Assembly (NCBI GenBank): GCA_031272885.1
Contig: JAISSX010000051.1
Location: 1 to 54,502 of the forward strand
Source of the DNA: Bifidobacteriaceae bacterium
GTDB lineage: Bacteria > Actinomycetota > Actinomycetes > Actinomycetales > WQXJ01
Length of the DNA stretch: 54,502 nt
Direction of reading: 5' to 3'
The first letter of the stretch is position 1; every line of letters begins with the position of its first letter. Position numbers and translations under genes: made by a program. The notes below the pieces were generated by a model. That model saw nothing but the letters and a program-made list of their open reading frames with translations, was not told the DNA's origin and searched no databases. This document shows positions 1 through 8,603 of the stretch, piece by piece.

Positions 1-1851
1 ATCCTGGTGGTAATGGGCGCCGCGGCGTTGGGCTTCTGTCTGACCGGTCTTGAATCCGACAAACACGAGCTGCGGCGCCTGGCCCGGCTGCGGCCCGGGG
101 CCTGGACCAACGCCGAGGAGTACCTGCCGGGCCCTTGGCTGACGCTCGATGAGGCCGGCCTGGAACTGTGGGCCAAAGACCCGCTGCGTGTCCAACAGTC
201 GGTTGCCTGGGCCGATCTGGCCGAACTCGAGGTGGGCTACCAGTTGGCCACCATCACCCTGTCCCGGGAGGTTGACTTCGAGCAGTTGGAGAAGGCCACC
301 CAGTACCTGGGTCAGCAACTGGGCTACTTCGACGAGGACGATGACCTGGAGTGGGACGACGAGGATGATCCGGAGGTCGACGATTCACCCGAGGCCAAGG
401 TGGTGGCCCGCGTCCTGAGGCACGCCACCGTCTCGGTCGACTTTGTGCCGATCGATCCCAGGCGTCCGCCCACCGAGGCGGAGATGATGCCGCGCTTCAG
501 CCTGCCGGACGGCAACAACCCCACGCCCCGGCAGCGGCAGACCTTGTTGCGCGCGGTGGACCTGGCCGATGACATGCAAATGGACGAACTGCCCGGGGAC
601 CTGCACACGGCCGCGGTGGCCGAACTGCGGGCACGGCTGGTGGGCGGCACGCCGGCCGTCCTGGCCCCCCGCCTCAAGGTGGATCAGGTGGCGGTGCTGG
701 CCCGGGAGGTGGAGCGCTGCCGGGCTGCTGCCTCGCCGGGGGCGGCGGCGAGCACCATCTCTACCTTGGGGCCGGTTTCTACCGTTTCCACGCTGGGCGC
801 GGGCGGTTTTGCCGCCGCTCCCGGTCTCACTGACTCCTTCAAGCCGCCGAAACCGCGTGGCCCGCGCCGCCGCAGGCCCTTTATCCAGTGGCCGATTTGC
901 CCCACCAGGGGGGCGGTGCGCTGGCTCACTGTGGGCCTGATGGCTGGGCTGACCGTGGCCGGTGCAATCTACTATCGCAGCACCATGCGGGGCACGGCCG
1001 TGGCCCTGTTCGGCGCCGCCGGGCTGGCGTTTGCGCTGTTCATTGGCGCGAGCATGCTCTTGCGACCCACTCCCAAGAGCCCGCCCTGGCGCAAGTTCGT
1101 AGCCGTGGTGCTCGCACCCATCCTGTTCGCGGTGGGCCTGTTCGCGCCGCTGGTGGTGGCGAAGTGGCCGGGCGCCATCGGGCTGCCGGAAAGCTGGGCC
1201 GCGCCGGGCCCACCGCACTACGGCGCCAGCGGGCAGCAGATGGACAACTGGACGCTGGAAGGGGACGTTTCGGCCATCGGCATGGCCTATGTCACCTCCG
1301 ACTTCGCGCCCAAGGACTGGCTTGGCCTGGTGGTGCCGCCGGGCAACGAGGCCGATGCCGCCCAGTACCGCCAGGCGATCCAGAACACGGTGGAGCTGCT
1401 AGCAGGCGAACACCCCGATGCCGGTCAGCATCTGATCCACGTGGACCAATGCGGCGCCAACAGCCCCCTGCGCTACGACACGCCGGTGGAGTTGTTCTGC
1501 TCCGGGGTCGCGCTGGCCGATGGCGACGACCGCTACAGCTACTACCTGACCTTCAACAGTGCCCGCACCGAAGTCGAGGCCACGCTGTCCTTCCAAAGCA
1601 AGGTGATGGAGGGTGAAGGGTTTTTCGCCCAGGACGATATTGACGAGGCCGCCATCGGCGCCCTGGCGGCGGTCTGCCAGCAGATGGGCCCCAACGCCTA
1701 CACTCCGTTGATCACGATCTACGGTTGGGCGGAGCCGGACGAGTTCGTCTATGAGGTGACCTGCGACATCGACGACCAAACCCTCTACACGCTGGGCGTC
1801 AACCAGTGGCTCACCGTCTATCGGGTGCACTATTACGGCCCGGCCAAGTAG
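1..1851 (+). CDS. Membrane protein of unknown function, 5' end outside window
   Basis: The frame is open to the left edge, so the true start probably lies outside the window; the first in-window start is GTG at 7. I do not recognise the family. Counting from that GTG there is a soluble N-terminal part with a strongly acidic stretch (about residues 109-131, many Asp/Glu) and a Ser/Ala/Gly-rich linker. A basic patch (about 280-292) precedes three hydrophobic segments at about 306-324, 329-350 and 363-386. A C-terminal domain of about 220 residues with several Cys follows. The first few visible residues are hydrophobic and may end another membrane segment. It lies about 50 bases before the NfeD/flotillin pair on the same strand, so co-transcription is possible but not shown. 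Confidence 0.7.
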   Translation: MLVVMGAAALGFCLTGLESDKHELRRLARLRPGAWTNAEEYLPGPWLTLDEAGLELWAKDPLRVQQSVAWADLAELEVGYQLATITLSREVDFEQLEKATQYLGQQLGYFDEDDDLEWDDEDDPEVDDSPEAKVVARVLRHATVSVDFVPIDPRRPPTEAEMMPRFSLPDGNNPTPRQRQTLLRAVDLADDMQMDELPGDLHTAAVAELRARLVGGTPAVLAPRLKVDQVAVLAREVERCRAAASPGAAASTISTLGPVSTVSTLGAGGFAAAPGLTDSFKPPKPRGPRRRRPFIQWPICPTRGAVRWLTVGLMAGLTVAGAIYYRSTMRGTAVALFGAAGLAFALFIGASMLLRPTPKSPPWRKFVAVVLAPILFAVGLFAPLVVAKWPGAIGLPESWAAPGPPHYGASGQQMDNWTLEGDVSAIGMAYVTSDFAPKDWLGLVVPPGNEADAAQYRQAIQNTVELLAGEHPDAGQHLIHVDQCGANSPLRYDTPVELFCSGVALADGDDRYSYYLTFNSARTEVEATLSFQSKVMEGEGFFAQDDIDEAAIGALAAVCQQMGPNAYTPLITIYGWAEPDEFVYEVTCDIDDQTLYTLGVNQWLTVYRVHYYGPAK

Positions 1852-1902
1852 ACCACCCGGAGCCAATAGAATTGACCCCCAGCCACTAGGAGGCCCGGTC
1901 CC

Positions 1903-2421
1903 ATGATTGCTTTTACCGCCATCACCGCTGTGGGTGGTGTGCTGCTGTTGGTTGCCCTGCTGTTCGACGGCGTGTTCGATGCCTTCGATGTCGACTTCGG
2001 CGCCTCGGGCCTGTTCAGCGGCGCCAGTCTGGCCGGTTTCATCACCGGCTTCGGCCTGGGGGGCATTATCGGCACGGCTCAGGGCTGGAAGGTACTGCCC
2101 TCGGCCGCCATCGGCGTCCTGGTGGGCCTGGCTATCGCCGCCGTGGCGGTGGTGATCTACCGCTGGCTGAAGCGGTCCGAGGCCCCCACGGCCGAACTGT
2201 CGTCCGAAACCCTGGTGGGCCAGACCGGCCTGGTGACAGCCGGAGCGCAGCCGGGCAAGACCGGCCTGGTGCGCGGCACCTACCTGGGTGCCCCCCGCAC
2301 GCTGTCGTTTGTGGCCGATGTCGCCATCGACTCGGGCACCATCGTCACCATCACCGAGGTGCTGGGCCCAGACACCGTCAAGGTGGCGCCTCCCCAAGCT
2401 CCGGCGGCCCCGACCGCCTAA
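1903..2421 (+). CDS. NfeD-like membrane protein
   Basis: A 172-residue protein with three hydrophobic segments (about 1-25, 37-58, 66-90) and a soluble C-terminal domain of about 70 residues. The soluble part starts LVGQTGLVTAG and has the Gly/Val pattern of the OB-fold seen in NfeD proteins. Start ATG 1903 is preceded by a good AGGAGG at 1888-1893. The next gene encodes an SPFH/flotillin-like protein, and NfeD-flotillin pairs are a known conserved combination linked to membrane organisation (YuaF/FloT in Bacillus). The pairing supports the call as much as the sequence does. Substrates or partners in this organism are unknown. Confidence 0.75.
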   Translation: MIAFTAITAVGGVLLLVALLFDGVFDAFDVDFGASGLFSGASLAGFITGFGLGGIIGTAQGWKVLPSAAIGVLVGLAIAAVAVVIYRWLKRSEAPTAELSSETLVGQTGLVTAGAQPGKTGLVRGTYLGAPRTLSFVADVAIDSGTIVTITEVLGPDTVKVAPPQAPAAPTA

Positions 2422-2458
2422 CAGTCCCCTCGCCCCCACCAATTAGAAAGAACCAACC

Positions 2459-3976
2459 ATGAGTTTCATCTCCGATTACCCCACGGTCTTCGCCGTCGTC
2501 GGCATCGTGGTGGTGGTAGCCATCCTGGTCTTCATCGTGGCCAAGCGTTACAAGATCCCGGCCGCCAACGAAGCCCTGGTCATCACGGGCTCCAAGGGTA
2601 AGCAAGAGGGGACCGGGCCGTCCCTCAAGGTTGTGATCGGTTCGGGCGCCTTCATCATGCCGTTTGTGCAGCGGGTGCGCACCCTGGCCTTGGACGCCAC
2701 CGAGATTCCGATGCAGGTACCAGAGGGCGTGTCGAAGGACAACATCAAGGTCATCATCGAGGCCGTGGCCCTGGCCAAGATCGACGGTACGCCCGATGGC
2801 GTGCGGGCGGCCGCCCAGCGCTTCTTGGGCCGCGAGTCGGAGATTCCCGGCATCGTCACCTCAATCCTGGCCGGCGCCCTGCGTGGCGTGGCCGGCAACA
2901 TGTCGATCGACGAAATGCTGCGGGACCGCGAAGGTTTGGCCGCCAAGATCCAAGAGGCCGCCGGCCAGGCCCTCTCGGACGCCGGCCTGCGGGTGGACAC
3001 CCTGCAGATCAACGGCATCGCCACCGACCCGCCGGACTACATCACCAACCTGGGCCGCCCGCAGGCCGCCCAGGTGCGCAAGGCGGCCGAAATTGCCGAG
3101 GCCGAAAACGAACGCGAGGCGGCCGAAGCCAAAGCCAAGGCCCGCATCGCCATTGCCGCCGCCAACAAGGAAGCCCAGCTGCGTGAGGCCGACTTCCTGA
3201 AGGAAACCGCCAAGGCGGAAGCCGAGGCGGCCGCCGTCGGTCCCAAGACCAAGGCGGCCCAGGACGCCGAGATCACCCAGGCCGAACAGGCCAACGCCAG
3301 CCAGCAGGTCGAACTGACCCGCCTGCGCCTGGACTCCGAGGTGCGCGCCAGGGCGGACGCGGACCTGTACGCGGCCCAAAAGGCGGCCGACGCCGGCCTG
3401 TACACGGCCGAACAGGAAGCCAAGGCCCGGGCCGTGGCGGTGACGGCCGCGGCCGAGGCTGAAAAGAAGCGCCTGACCAACGAGGGCGAAGGCCAGGCCG
3501 CCGCCATCCTGGCGCAGGCCCGCGCCGAACAGGCCCGCCTGTCCCAAGAGGGCAAGGGCGAGGCCGAGGCCATCGAGGCCAGGGGCCTGGCCCAGGCCCG
3601 TGCCATCAAGGCCCAAGGCGAGGCCGAAGCCCAGGTCAAGGAACTGCTGGCGGCGGCCTACGAGAAGTACGGCCAGCAGGCCGTGATTGACCGCGTCCTG
3701 GCGGCGTTGCCCGAGATGCTGGCGGCCGTGGCTAAGCCGATTGGCGACATCGACTCCATTACCGTGCTGGGTGGGGCCGACCAGGCCAGTGGTGTGACCA
3801 AGCTGGGCACCGACCTGTTGGTGCAGTTGCCGGCCCTGGTCAAGGCGACCACGGGGCTGGACCTGAACCAACTGTTTGCCCAGTGGTTCACCGACAAGCT
3901 GACCCCGGCGGGGACGCCATCGGGCCCTGTGCCGGTAGCGACGCCGCCGGTGACCCCGGCGACCCCGGCCGAATAG
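2459..3976 (+). CDS. Flotillin-like SPFH/band 7 protein
   Basis: A 505-residue protein with an N-terminal hydrophobic anchor (about 9-27), an SPFH domain to about residue 200, and a very long Ala/Glu/Lys/Gln-rich region (about 200-400) with the heptad character of a coiled coil. A conserved C-terminal part and a Pro/Thr tail ending in repeated TPAxP follow. This is the architecture of flotillins, which oligomerise at the membrane and organise microdomains. It lies 37 bases after the NfeD-like gene, probably in one operon. The start at ATG 2459 has only a weak purine-rich site upstream (AGAAAGAA). Length and domain order fit bacterial flotillins; the Pro-rich tail is an addition. Confidence 0.85.
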   Translation: MSFISDYPTVFAVVGIVVVVAILVFIVAKRYKIPAANEALVITGSKGKQEGTGPSLKVVIGSGAFIMPFVQRVRTLALDATEIPMQVPEGVSKDNIKVIIEAVALAKIDGTPDGVRAAAQRFLGRESEIPGIVTSILAGALRGVAGNMSIDEMLRDREGLAAKIQEAAGQALSDAGLRVDTLQINGIATDPPDYITNLGRPQAAQVRKAAEIAEAENEREAAEAKAKARIAIAAANKEAQLREADFLKETAKAEAEAAAVGPKTKAAQDAEITQAEQANASQQVELTRLRLDSEVRARADADLYAAQKAADAGLYTAEQEAKARAVAVTAAAEAEKKRLTNEGEGQAAAILAQARAEQARLSQEGKGEAEAIEARGLAQARAIKAQGEAEAQVKELLAAAYEKYGQQAVIDRVLAALPEMLAAVAKPIGDIDSITVLGGADQASGVTKLGTDLLVQLPALVKATTGLDLNQLFAQWFTDKLTPAGTPSGPVPVATPPVTPATPAE

Positions 3977-3982
3977 CGGCCG

Positions 3983-5284
3983 ATGGAGTTTGACCGGTAC
4001 GGCGGTTGGACCGGCCGGCGGTTCGCCGCCACCGGTTTCTTCCGCCTGGCGCAGGCCGAACGCTGGTGGCTGGTCACCCCGGAAGGCAACGCCCACCTGT
4101 CGTTGGGCCTGAACCACGTGGAGCCGTCCCCCATGACGTCGCCCCACAACCTGGCCTTCTGGGCCGGCCGCCTCGGTTTGCCGCCCGATGCCGCGGCAGA
4201 CGCCTTCCTGCCGGGTTTCCTGGCCAAGGTGAGGGCCGATGCCGCCCACCTGGGGGCGGGCGCCATCGGCTGCCACAGCCACCCGGCCGCCTTCGGTCTG
4301 TCGATTCCATATGTGCCGACGGTGCGGGCCCTGGACATCTGCCACTACCTGACGCCGGGGCCGGCGGACTTCCGCGACCCGTTCGACCCGGCCTTTGCCG
4401 ACCACTGCGACCGGGTGGCGCGGGCCGGGGTTAGGCCGGAAGACCCCTACCTGTTGGGCTACTTCCTGACCGACTGCCCGGTGTTGACCGACCTGGAGGC
4501 GGCGCCAAGGGAGCCCAACCTGTACGGCAACGCCCGGCCCGGCCTGCCCACCTACCCCAGGGTGCTGCGCAACCTGCCCGGCCACGCCCCCGGCAAGCGG
4601 GTCTACGTGCGGCTGATGGTGGAACGGCACGGCAGCATCGAGGCCTTCAACCGGGCCTATGCCACGGGGTTTTCCAGCTTCGACTCCCTTGAACGGGCGG
4701 TTGATTGGCGGCCGGCCACCGACAAGGCCAACCGGGCCGAGCGGGCCGACAACCAGGCCTTCTTGGCCCTTGTGATGGAGCAAGCCTGGCGGACCCAGGC
4801 GGGGGCCATCCGCCGCCACGACCCCAACCACCTGGTGCTGGGGGACAAGCTGAACGGCAATACCGACCTGCCAAGCGCCATCGTGCAGGCCGCCGCCAAC
4901 CACTTTGACCTGGTGTTTTACCAGATGTATGGCTTCGCGGAGGAGGAGCTTACCCTGCTGCAGCGGTGGCGCCGGCTGACCCACAAGCCCTTCTTGCTGG
5001 GGGACGCCAACATCACGGTGGCCACCCCGGAAATGCCCAACCCGTACGGCCCGGTGGCGCCGGATCAGGCGGCCAGGCGCCAGGCCTTCCTGGAGGCTGC
5101 CGGCACCCTGTTCGAGCAGCCGCAGTTCGTTGGCTGGCACTGGTGCGGCTGGATGGACCAATGGGAGTCGGTCCAGCCGGGCAAACAGCACTCCGGGTTG
5201 CAAGACCCGTTTGGCCGTTGGCATCCGGTGGCGCAGGCCTTCAAAGCAGTGGCGGCGGGCCTGTACCGCACCCCGGTGGGGTGA
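3983..5284 (+). CDS. Divergent glycoside hydrolase, agarase/GH-A-clan-like
   Basis: A 433-residue protein that opens with a block (RWWLVTPEGNAHLSLGLNHV) resembling agarase-type and GH42/GH50-like (beta/alpha)8 hydrolases. Later blocks match the same fold: YLLGYFLTDCPVL, LGDKLNGNTD, KPFLLGDANI and a C-terminal WHWCGWMDQW. No signal peptide is visible, so it is probably cytoplasmic. The places where clan GH-A enzymes usually carry catalytic Glu appear as FLTDCP and LLGDAN, so Glu is missing or replaced by Asp. Start ATG 3983 lies 6 bases after the flotillin stop and has no clear ribosome binding site. It converges on the sugar-transporter operon, which suggests a role in the same carbohydrate pathway. 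The substrate cannot be read from the sequence. Confidence 0.6.
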   Translation: MEFDRYGGWTGRRFAATGFFRLAQAERWWLVTPEGNAHLSLGLNHVEPSPMTSPHNLAFWAGRLGLPPDAAADAFLPGFLAKVRADAAHLGAGAIGCHSHPAAFGLSIPYVPTVRALDICHYLTPGPADFRDPFDPAFADHCDRVARAGVRPEDPYLLGYFLTDCPVLTDLEAAPREPNLYGNARPGLPTYPRVLRNLPGHAPGKRVYVRLMVERHGSIEAFNRAYATGFSSFDSLERAVDWRPATDKANRAERADNQAFLALVMEQAWRTQAGAIRRHDPNHLVLGDKLNGNTDLPSAIVQAAANHFDLVFYQMYGFAEEELTLLQRWRRLTHKPFLLGDANITVATPEMPNPYGPVAPDQAARRQAFLEAAGTLFEQPQFVGWHWCGWMDQWESVQPGKQHSGLQDPFGRWHPVAQAFKAVAAGLYRTPVG

Positions 5285-5323
5285 GGCGGCCAAGCCCGCC
5301 GCCCAACTAGCTGAACCGCCGGA

Positions 5324-6217
5324 TCAGCCTTTGACCGCGCCTGACAGGCCGCCCACAATCCGCCGCTCGAAGATCGAGAAGAAGATCAGCGACGGCAGCA
5401 TCGAGATCGAAGTGAAGGCCAACACCCGGGCCGTGTCCACCGAGTGTTCGGTAGCGTAGGCGGCCACGCCCAAGGGCAGGGTGTAGTCATCGGGGCTGGA
5501 CAGGATGAACAGCGGCAACATGTAGCCGTTCCAACTGGTGACGAACGCCAGGATGCCCACCGTGATCATGCCCGGCACGGCCAGCGGTACCACCATGCGG
5601 AAGAAGAAGCCCAACCGGCCACAGCCGTCGATGGCGGCCGCCTCCTCCAGTTCATACGGGATGGCCCGCAGGAATGGCACCAAGATGACGATCGTCATCG
5701 GCAACTGGAAGGCGATCTGCGGCAGAATCACGCCCGGCAGGTCACCCAGCAGGCCGATGAACTGGACCAGCAGGTACAGCGGCGTCACCGCCACCGTCAG
5801 CGGGAACATCAGGCCGGCCGCGAACAGCGAATACATGCCGGCCGCACCCTTGAACGGGTAGCGGGCCACCGCGAAACCGGCCATGGTCCCCAGCGCCACC
5901 ACGCCCACCGTGGTGGCCACGGCGATGATGGTGGAGTTGGTGAACTGGCGCCAGAAGTCCGGGTTCTGGAACACCTCGCCGTACTGGTACCAGCGCGGAT
6001 TGCTGGGGAAGGCGGCCGGGGCGGTGGTGAACTCGGAGTTGGACTTGAGGCCACCGACCATGATGTACAGCACCGGGCCCATGCACAGGGCAATCAAGAC
6101 GACCGAGCACAGGTAGACCACGGCGCTGCCACCGGAGTAGCGCTTGTTCTTGCGCGGGGCGGGGCGGGGCCGGCCAGAGACGGTGTAGTAGGTAGTGTCA
6201 CTCGCCATCGGACTCAC
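5324..6217 (-). CDS. Carbohydrate ABC transporter permease, MalG type
   Basis: A 297-residue inner-membrane permease of the CUT1 sugar-importer family, with six expected hydrophobic segments. The cytoplasmic EAA loop reads EEAAAIDGCGRLGFFFRMVVPLAVPG-like, the site that docks the ATPase. It is the last gene of the operon; its start GTG overlaps the stop of the MalF-type gene by 4 bases (GTGA), with GGAGAGG just upstream. An alternative ATG lies at 6208. With the upstream permease and binding protein it should form the channel of a sugar importer. No ATPase gene is linked, so a shared MsiK-type ATPase encoded elsewhere is likely (inference). Confidence 0.92.
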   Translation of the reverse strand: MSPMASDTTYYTVSGRPRPAPRKNKRYSGGSAVVYLCSVVLIALCMGPVLYIMVGGLKSNSEFTTAPAAFPSNPRWYQYGEVFQNPDFWRQFTNSTIIAVATTVGVVALGTMAGFAVARYPFKGAAGMYSLFAAGLMFPLTVAVTPLYLLVQFIGLLGDLPGVILPQIAFQLPMTIVILVPFLRAIPYELEEAAAIDGCGRLGFFFRMVVPLAVPGMITVGILAFVTSWNGYMLPLFILSSPDDYTLPLGVAAYATEHSVDTARVLAFTSISMLPSLIFFSIFERRIVGGLSGAVKG

Positions 6218-7257
6218 CTACCTCTCCGTGGGGCCACCGGGTTCTCCACACCGCGGTTCATGATGAACTTCTGGTACAGGATGGCCAGCGTGAACGTGAT
6301 GATGAACAGGATCACGGCCGCGGCCGAGCCATAGCCGTAGGCGTTGGCCTCCGAACCTTCGTAGCGGATGTAGGTGGCCACCGTCGAAACGCCGGTGTGT
6401 TCGGCCGTAGGGCCCCACATGATGTAGACCAGGTCGAAGAACTGCATCGACCCGATGATGGTCAAGAAGCCCCAGATCTTGATGGTGGGGGACAGCAGCG
6501 GCAGGGTGATCTTGAGCTGCATGCGCCAGTAGGAACAGCCGTCGATGGCGGCCGCTTCGTACAGTTCTTCGGGAATGCCCTGCATGCCGGCCAGGAACAA
6601 AATGATGTAGAACCCGACGTACTTCCAGGTGACGATCATCATCATGGTCCACGGCGCGATCGCCTTGTCGCCCAACCACCAGGTGTGGGCCAGGCCGTCC
6701 AGCCCCAGGGCGTCCATGATGTTGCTGAAGGCGCCGTTGGGCTGCATCAGCAGGCGCCAGCCGGTACCAACGATGGCCTCAGAAATGACGTAGGGCGCGA
6801 AGATCAGCACCCGGATGACCGAACGGAAGCGGATCTTGCGGTTCAACAACAGCGCCATGCCCAGGGCAACCACGCCCTGGGTGGCCAACGAGACACCCAG
6901 CACGAAGCCGTTGTGGCTCAGGGCGGCCAGGAACTTCTTGTCCTCCAGGATCCAGCGGTAGTTGTCCAGGCCGATGAAATCGGAGGGCATGCCGTAGCCC
7001 TTCCAGCGGTAGAAGCCGAACCAAGCCGCCAGAACCACGGGCAGGATGACGAACGAGATGAAGATGATGAGGGCCGGGCCGGTTAGCAGCGCCACTTCGA
7101 AGCGCCCACGCCAGCCAATGCCCCTGCCCCGGGACCGGCTGGTGCGGGATGGGGGCCGCGTCTGGCCGCGGCCCCCACCCGCCTTGGCCCCCTCATCCGC
7201 CACCGCCACCGCAGCGCTCGCTGCGGTGCCGGTGGCGAAATCAGAGGAGGCGCTCAT
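6214..7257 (-). CDS. Carbohydrate ABC transporter permease, MalF type
   Basis: A 347-residue CUT1-family permease. A basic, low-complexity N-terminal extension of about 50 residues precedes the first membrane segment. The EAA loop (EELYEAAAIDGCSYWRMQLKITLP) lies near residue 235. It pairs with the MalG-type permease, with which it overlaps by 4 bases, and begins 6 bases after the stop of the solute-binding protein gene. Translational coupling is likely because there is no strong ribosome binding site of its own. The two permeases would form the heterodimeric membrane pore of the importer. Confidence 0.92.
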   Translation of the reverse strand: MSASSDFATGTAASAAVAVADEGAKAGGGRGQTRPPSRTSRSRGRGIGWRGRFEVALLTGPALIIFISFVILPVVLAAWFGFYRWKGYGMPSDFIGLDNYRWILEDKKFLAALSHNGFVLGVSLATQGVVALGMALLLNRKIRFRSVIRVLIFAPYVISEAIVGTGWRLLMQPNGAFSNIMDALGLDGLAHTWWLGDKAIAPWTMMMIVTWKYVGFYIILFLAGMQGIPEELYEAAAIDGCSYWRMQLKITLPLLSPTIKIWGFLTIIGSMQFFDLVYIMWGPTAEHTGVSTVATYIRYEGSEANAYGYGSAAAVILFIITFTLAILYQKFIMNRGVENPVAPRRGR

Positions 7258-7263
7258 TGGTTA

Positions 7264-8577
7264 TCAGCCCTTCCTGGCCGCCGTCTTCAGCGACTCCACG
7301 AACTGCTCCGGCGTCATCTGGCCGTCCAGCAGCGACACGGCGCCGGTGTTGGTGGCCTCGCCCACCGAGTCACCGAAGGCCTTGTCCAGCCAGATCTGCA
7401 GATAGGTGGTCTCACCGGTGCCGGTGGCGGCTTCCTTCAGCGATTCGGTGGCCAGGTACTGCACCGCCGTCGGGTTGGACGGGATGGAGACCTGCTCGGC
7501 GAACTCCTTCTGGGTTTCATCGCCCACGAAGTACTTCAGGAACTCGACGCATTCCTTGGGGGCGTTGGCGTGGCAGCTCATGCCATCCGAACCGCCAAGG
7601 GCATCGCCGGGTTCACCCTTGCCGCCTTCGATCTGCGGGAAAGCGAACCAACGTAGGTCGGCCTTCGGCTCGCCATCCGGCGTCAGCGACTGCACCTGGC
7701 CGGTCTCCCACACGCCCGAATACTCCATCGCCACCAGGCCGTTGGCCAGCAGGCCGGACGAAGAACCGGCGCCCTGCTGGGCCGAGACGGACAGCCAGCC
7801 GTCTTCGAACGGCTCAAGGGCGGCCAGGTCGATCATGGCCTGGGCGGCATCCAGATAGCAGCTATCCGTGAATTCCTTGTTGGCGGTGTCTGAATCGATG
7901 ACGTCAATGCCGCAGTAGCGGATGATGAAGGCATACAGCCAGTGGCCCACCGGCCAGGCGTCCTTGCCGCCCATGCCGATCGGGACGATGCCGGCGGCCT
8001 TCAGCTTCTCGATCACTTCGACGAACTCCGCCCAGGTCTTGGGCGTCTCGGTGATGCCCGCCTGGTCGAACAGATCCTGCGAGTAGTAGATGCCGGCCGC
8101 GCCGCCCGTGTAAGGCAGGCCGTAGACCTTGTCGTTGTAGATGTACGGCGCCACCATGCCGCCGATCGCCTCGACCTCGGCCGTGGTTTCGGCCGTGATG
8201 TCCATGACATAGCCGGCGTCAACCTGCTCCTGCATTTCACCGGCGCCCCACTGCTGGAACATGTCCGGAGCGTCCTTGCCGTTCAGGGCGGTCTGCAGCT
8301 TGTCCTGCAGGTCTTCGTTCTGGATCGGCACGATGGTGATCTTGACGTTCGGGTTGGCTTCCATGAAGCGATCGGCCGAGGCCTGGAAAATCGACTTGCC
8401 GGGATCGGTGGTGACGTTGTGCCACCAGACGATTTCGACCTGCTCGCCGCTGCCGGCGTCGCCCGTGCTGTCGCCGCCGCCGCCCTTGTCGTCGCCACCG
8501 CAGGCGGCCAGGCCGCCCATGGCCAGGGCGCCGGCCGCCAACAGGGCCAGGCAACGCGTCTTCTTGACAATGCTCAT
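7264..8577 (-). CDS. Sugar ABC transporter substrate-binding lipoprotein
   Basis: A 437-residue extracellular solute-binding protein of family 1. The signal peptide ends in a lipobox (GLAAC, Cys 26) followed by a Gly/Asp/Ser-rich spacer, so the protein should be lipid-anchored on the outer face of the membrane. The body has typical cluster B motifs such as VEIVWWHN near the N terminus, ITIVPIQNEDLQDKLQTAL, and AKTW-type segments. AAGGAG lies just before ATG 8577. It sits between the LacI regulator and the permeases in one minus-strand operon. It would capture the sugar and deliver it to the permease pair; the ligand is unknown, probably an oligosaccharide released by the clustered hydrolases (inference). 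Confidence 0.93.
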   Translation of the reverse strand: MSIVKKTRCLALLAAGALAMGGLAACGGDDKGGGGDSTGDAGSGEQVEIVWWHNVTTDPGKSIFQASADRFMEANPNVKITIVPIQNEDLQDKLQTALNGKDAPDMFQQWGAGEMQEQVDAGYVMDITAETTAEVEAIGGMVAPYIYNDKVYGLPYTGGAAGIYYSQDLFDQAGITETPKTWAEFVEVIEKLKAAGIVPIGMGGKDAWPVGHWLYAFIIRYCGIDVIDSDTANKEFTDSCYLDAAQAMIDLAALEPFEDGWLSVSAQQGAGSSSGLLANGLVAMEYSGVWETGQVQSLTPDGEPKADLRWFAFPQIEGGKGEPGDALGGSDGMSCHANAPKECVEFLKYFVGDETQKEFAEQVSIPSNPTAVQYLATESLKEAATGTGETTYLQIWLDKAFGDSVGEATNTGAVSLLDGQMTPEQFVESLKTAARKG

Positions 8578-8603
8578 CTTCGAACTCCTTGAGGGTTGTT
8601 TGG

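Noticed and set aside
2861..5293. Long minus-strand open frame (about 810 codons) opposite the flotillin and hydrolase genes
   Set aside because: It is antisense to two well-supported genes, has no family resemblance and shows the Gly/Arg/His/Val bias expected when GC-rich DNA is read on the wrong strand.
5285..5323. Terminator between the convergent hydrolase and permease genes
   Set aside because: Only a five-base GGCGG/CCGCC stem is visible and there is no T tract; too weak to call.
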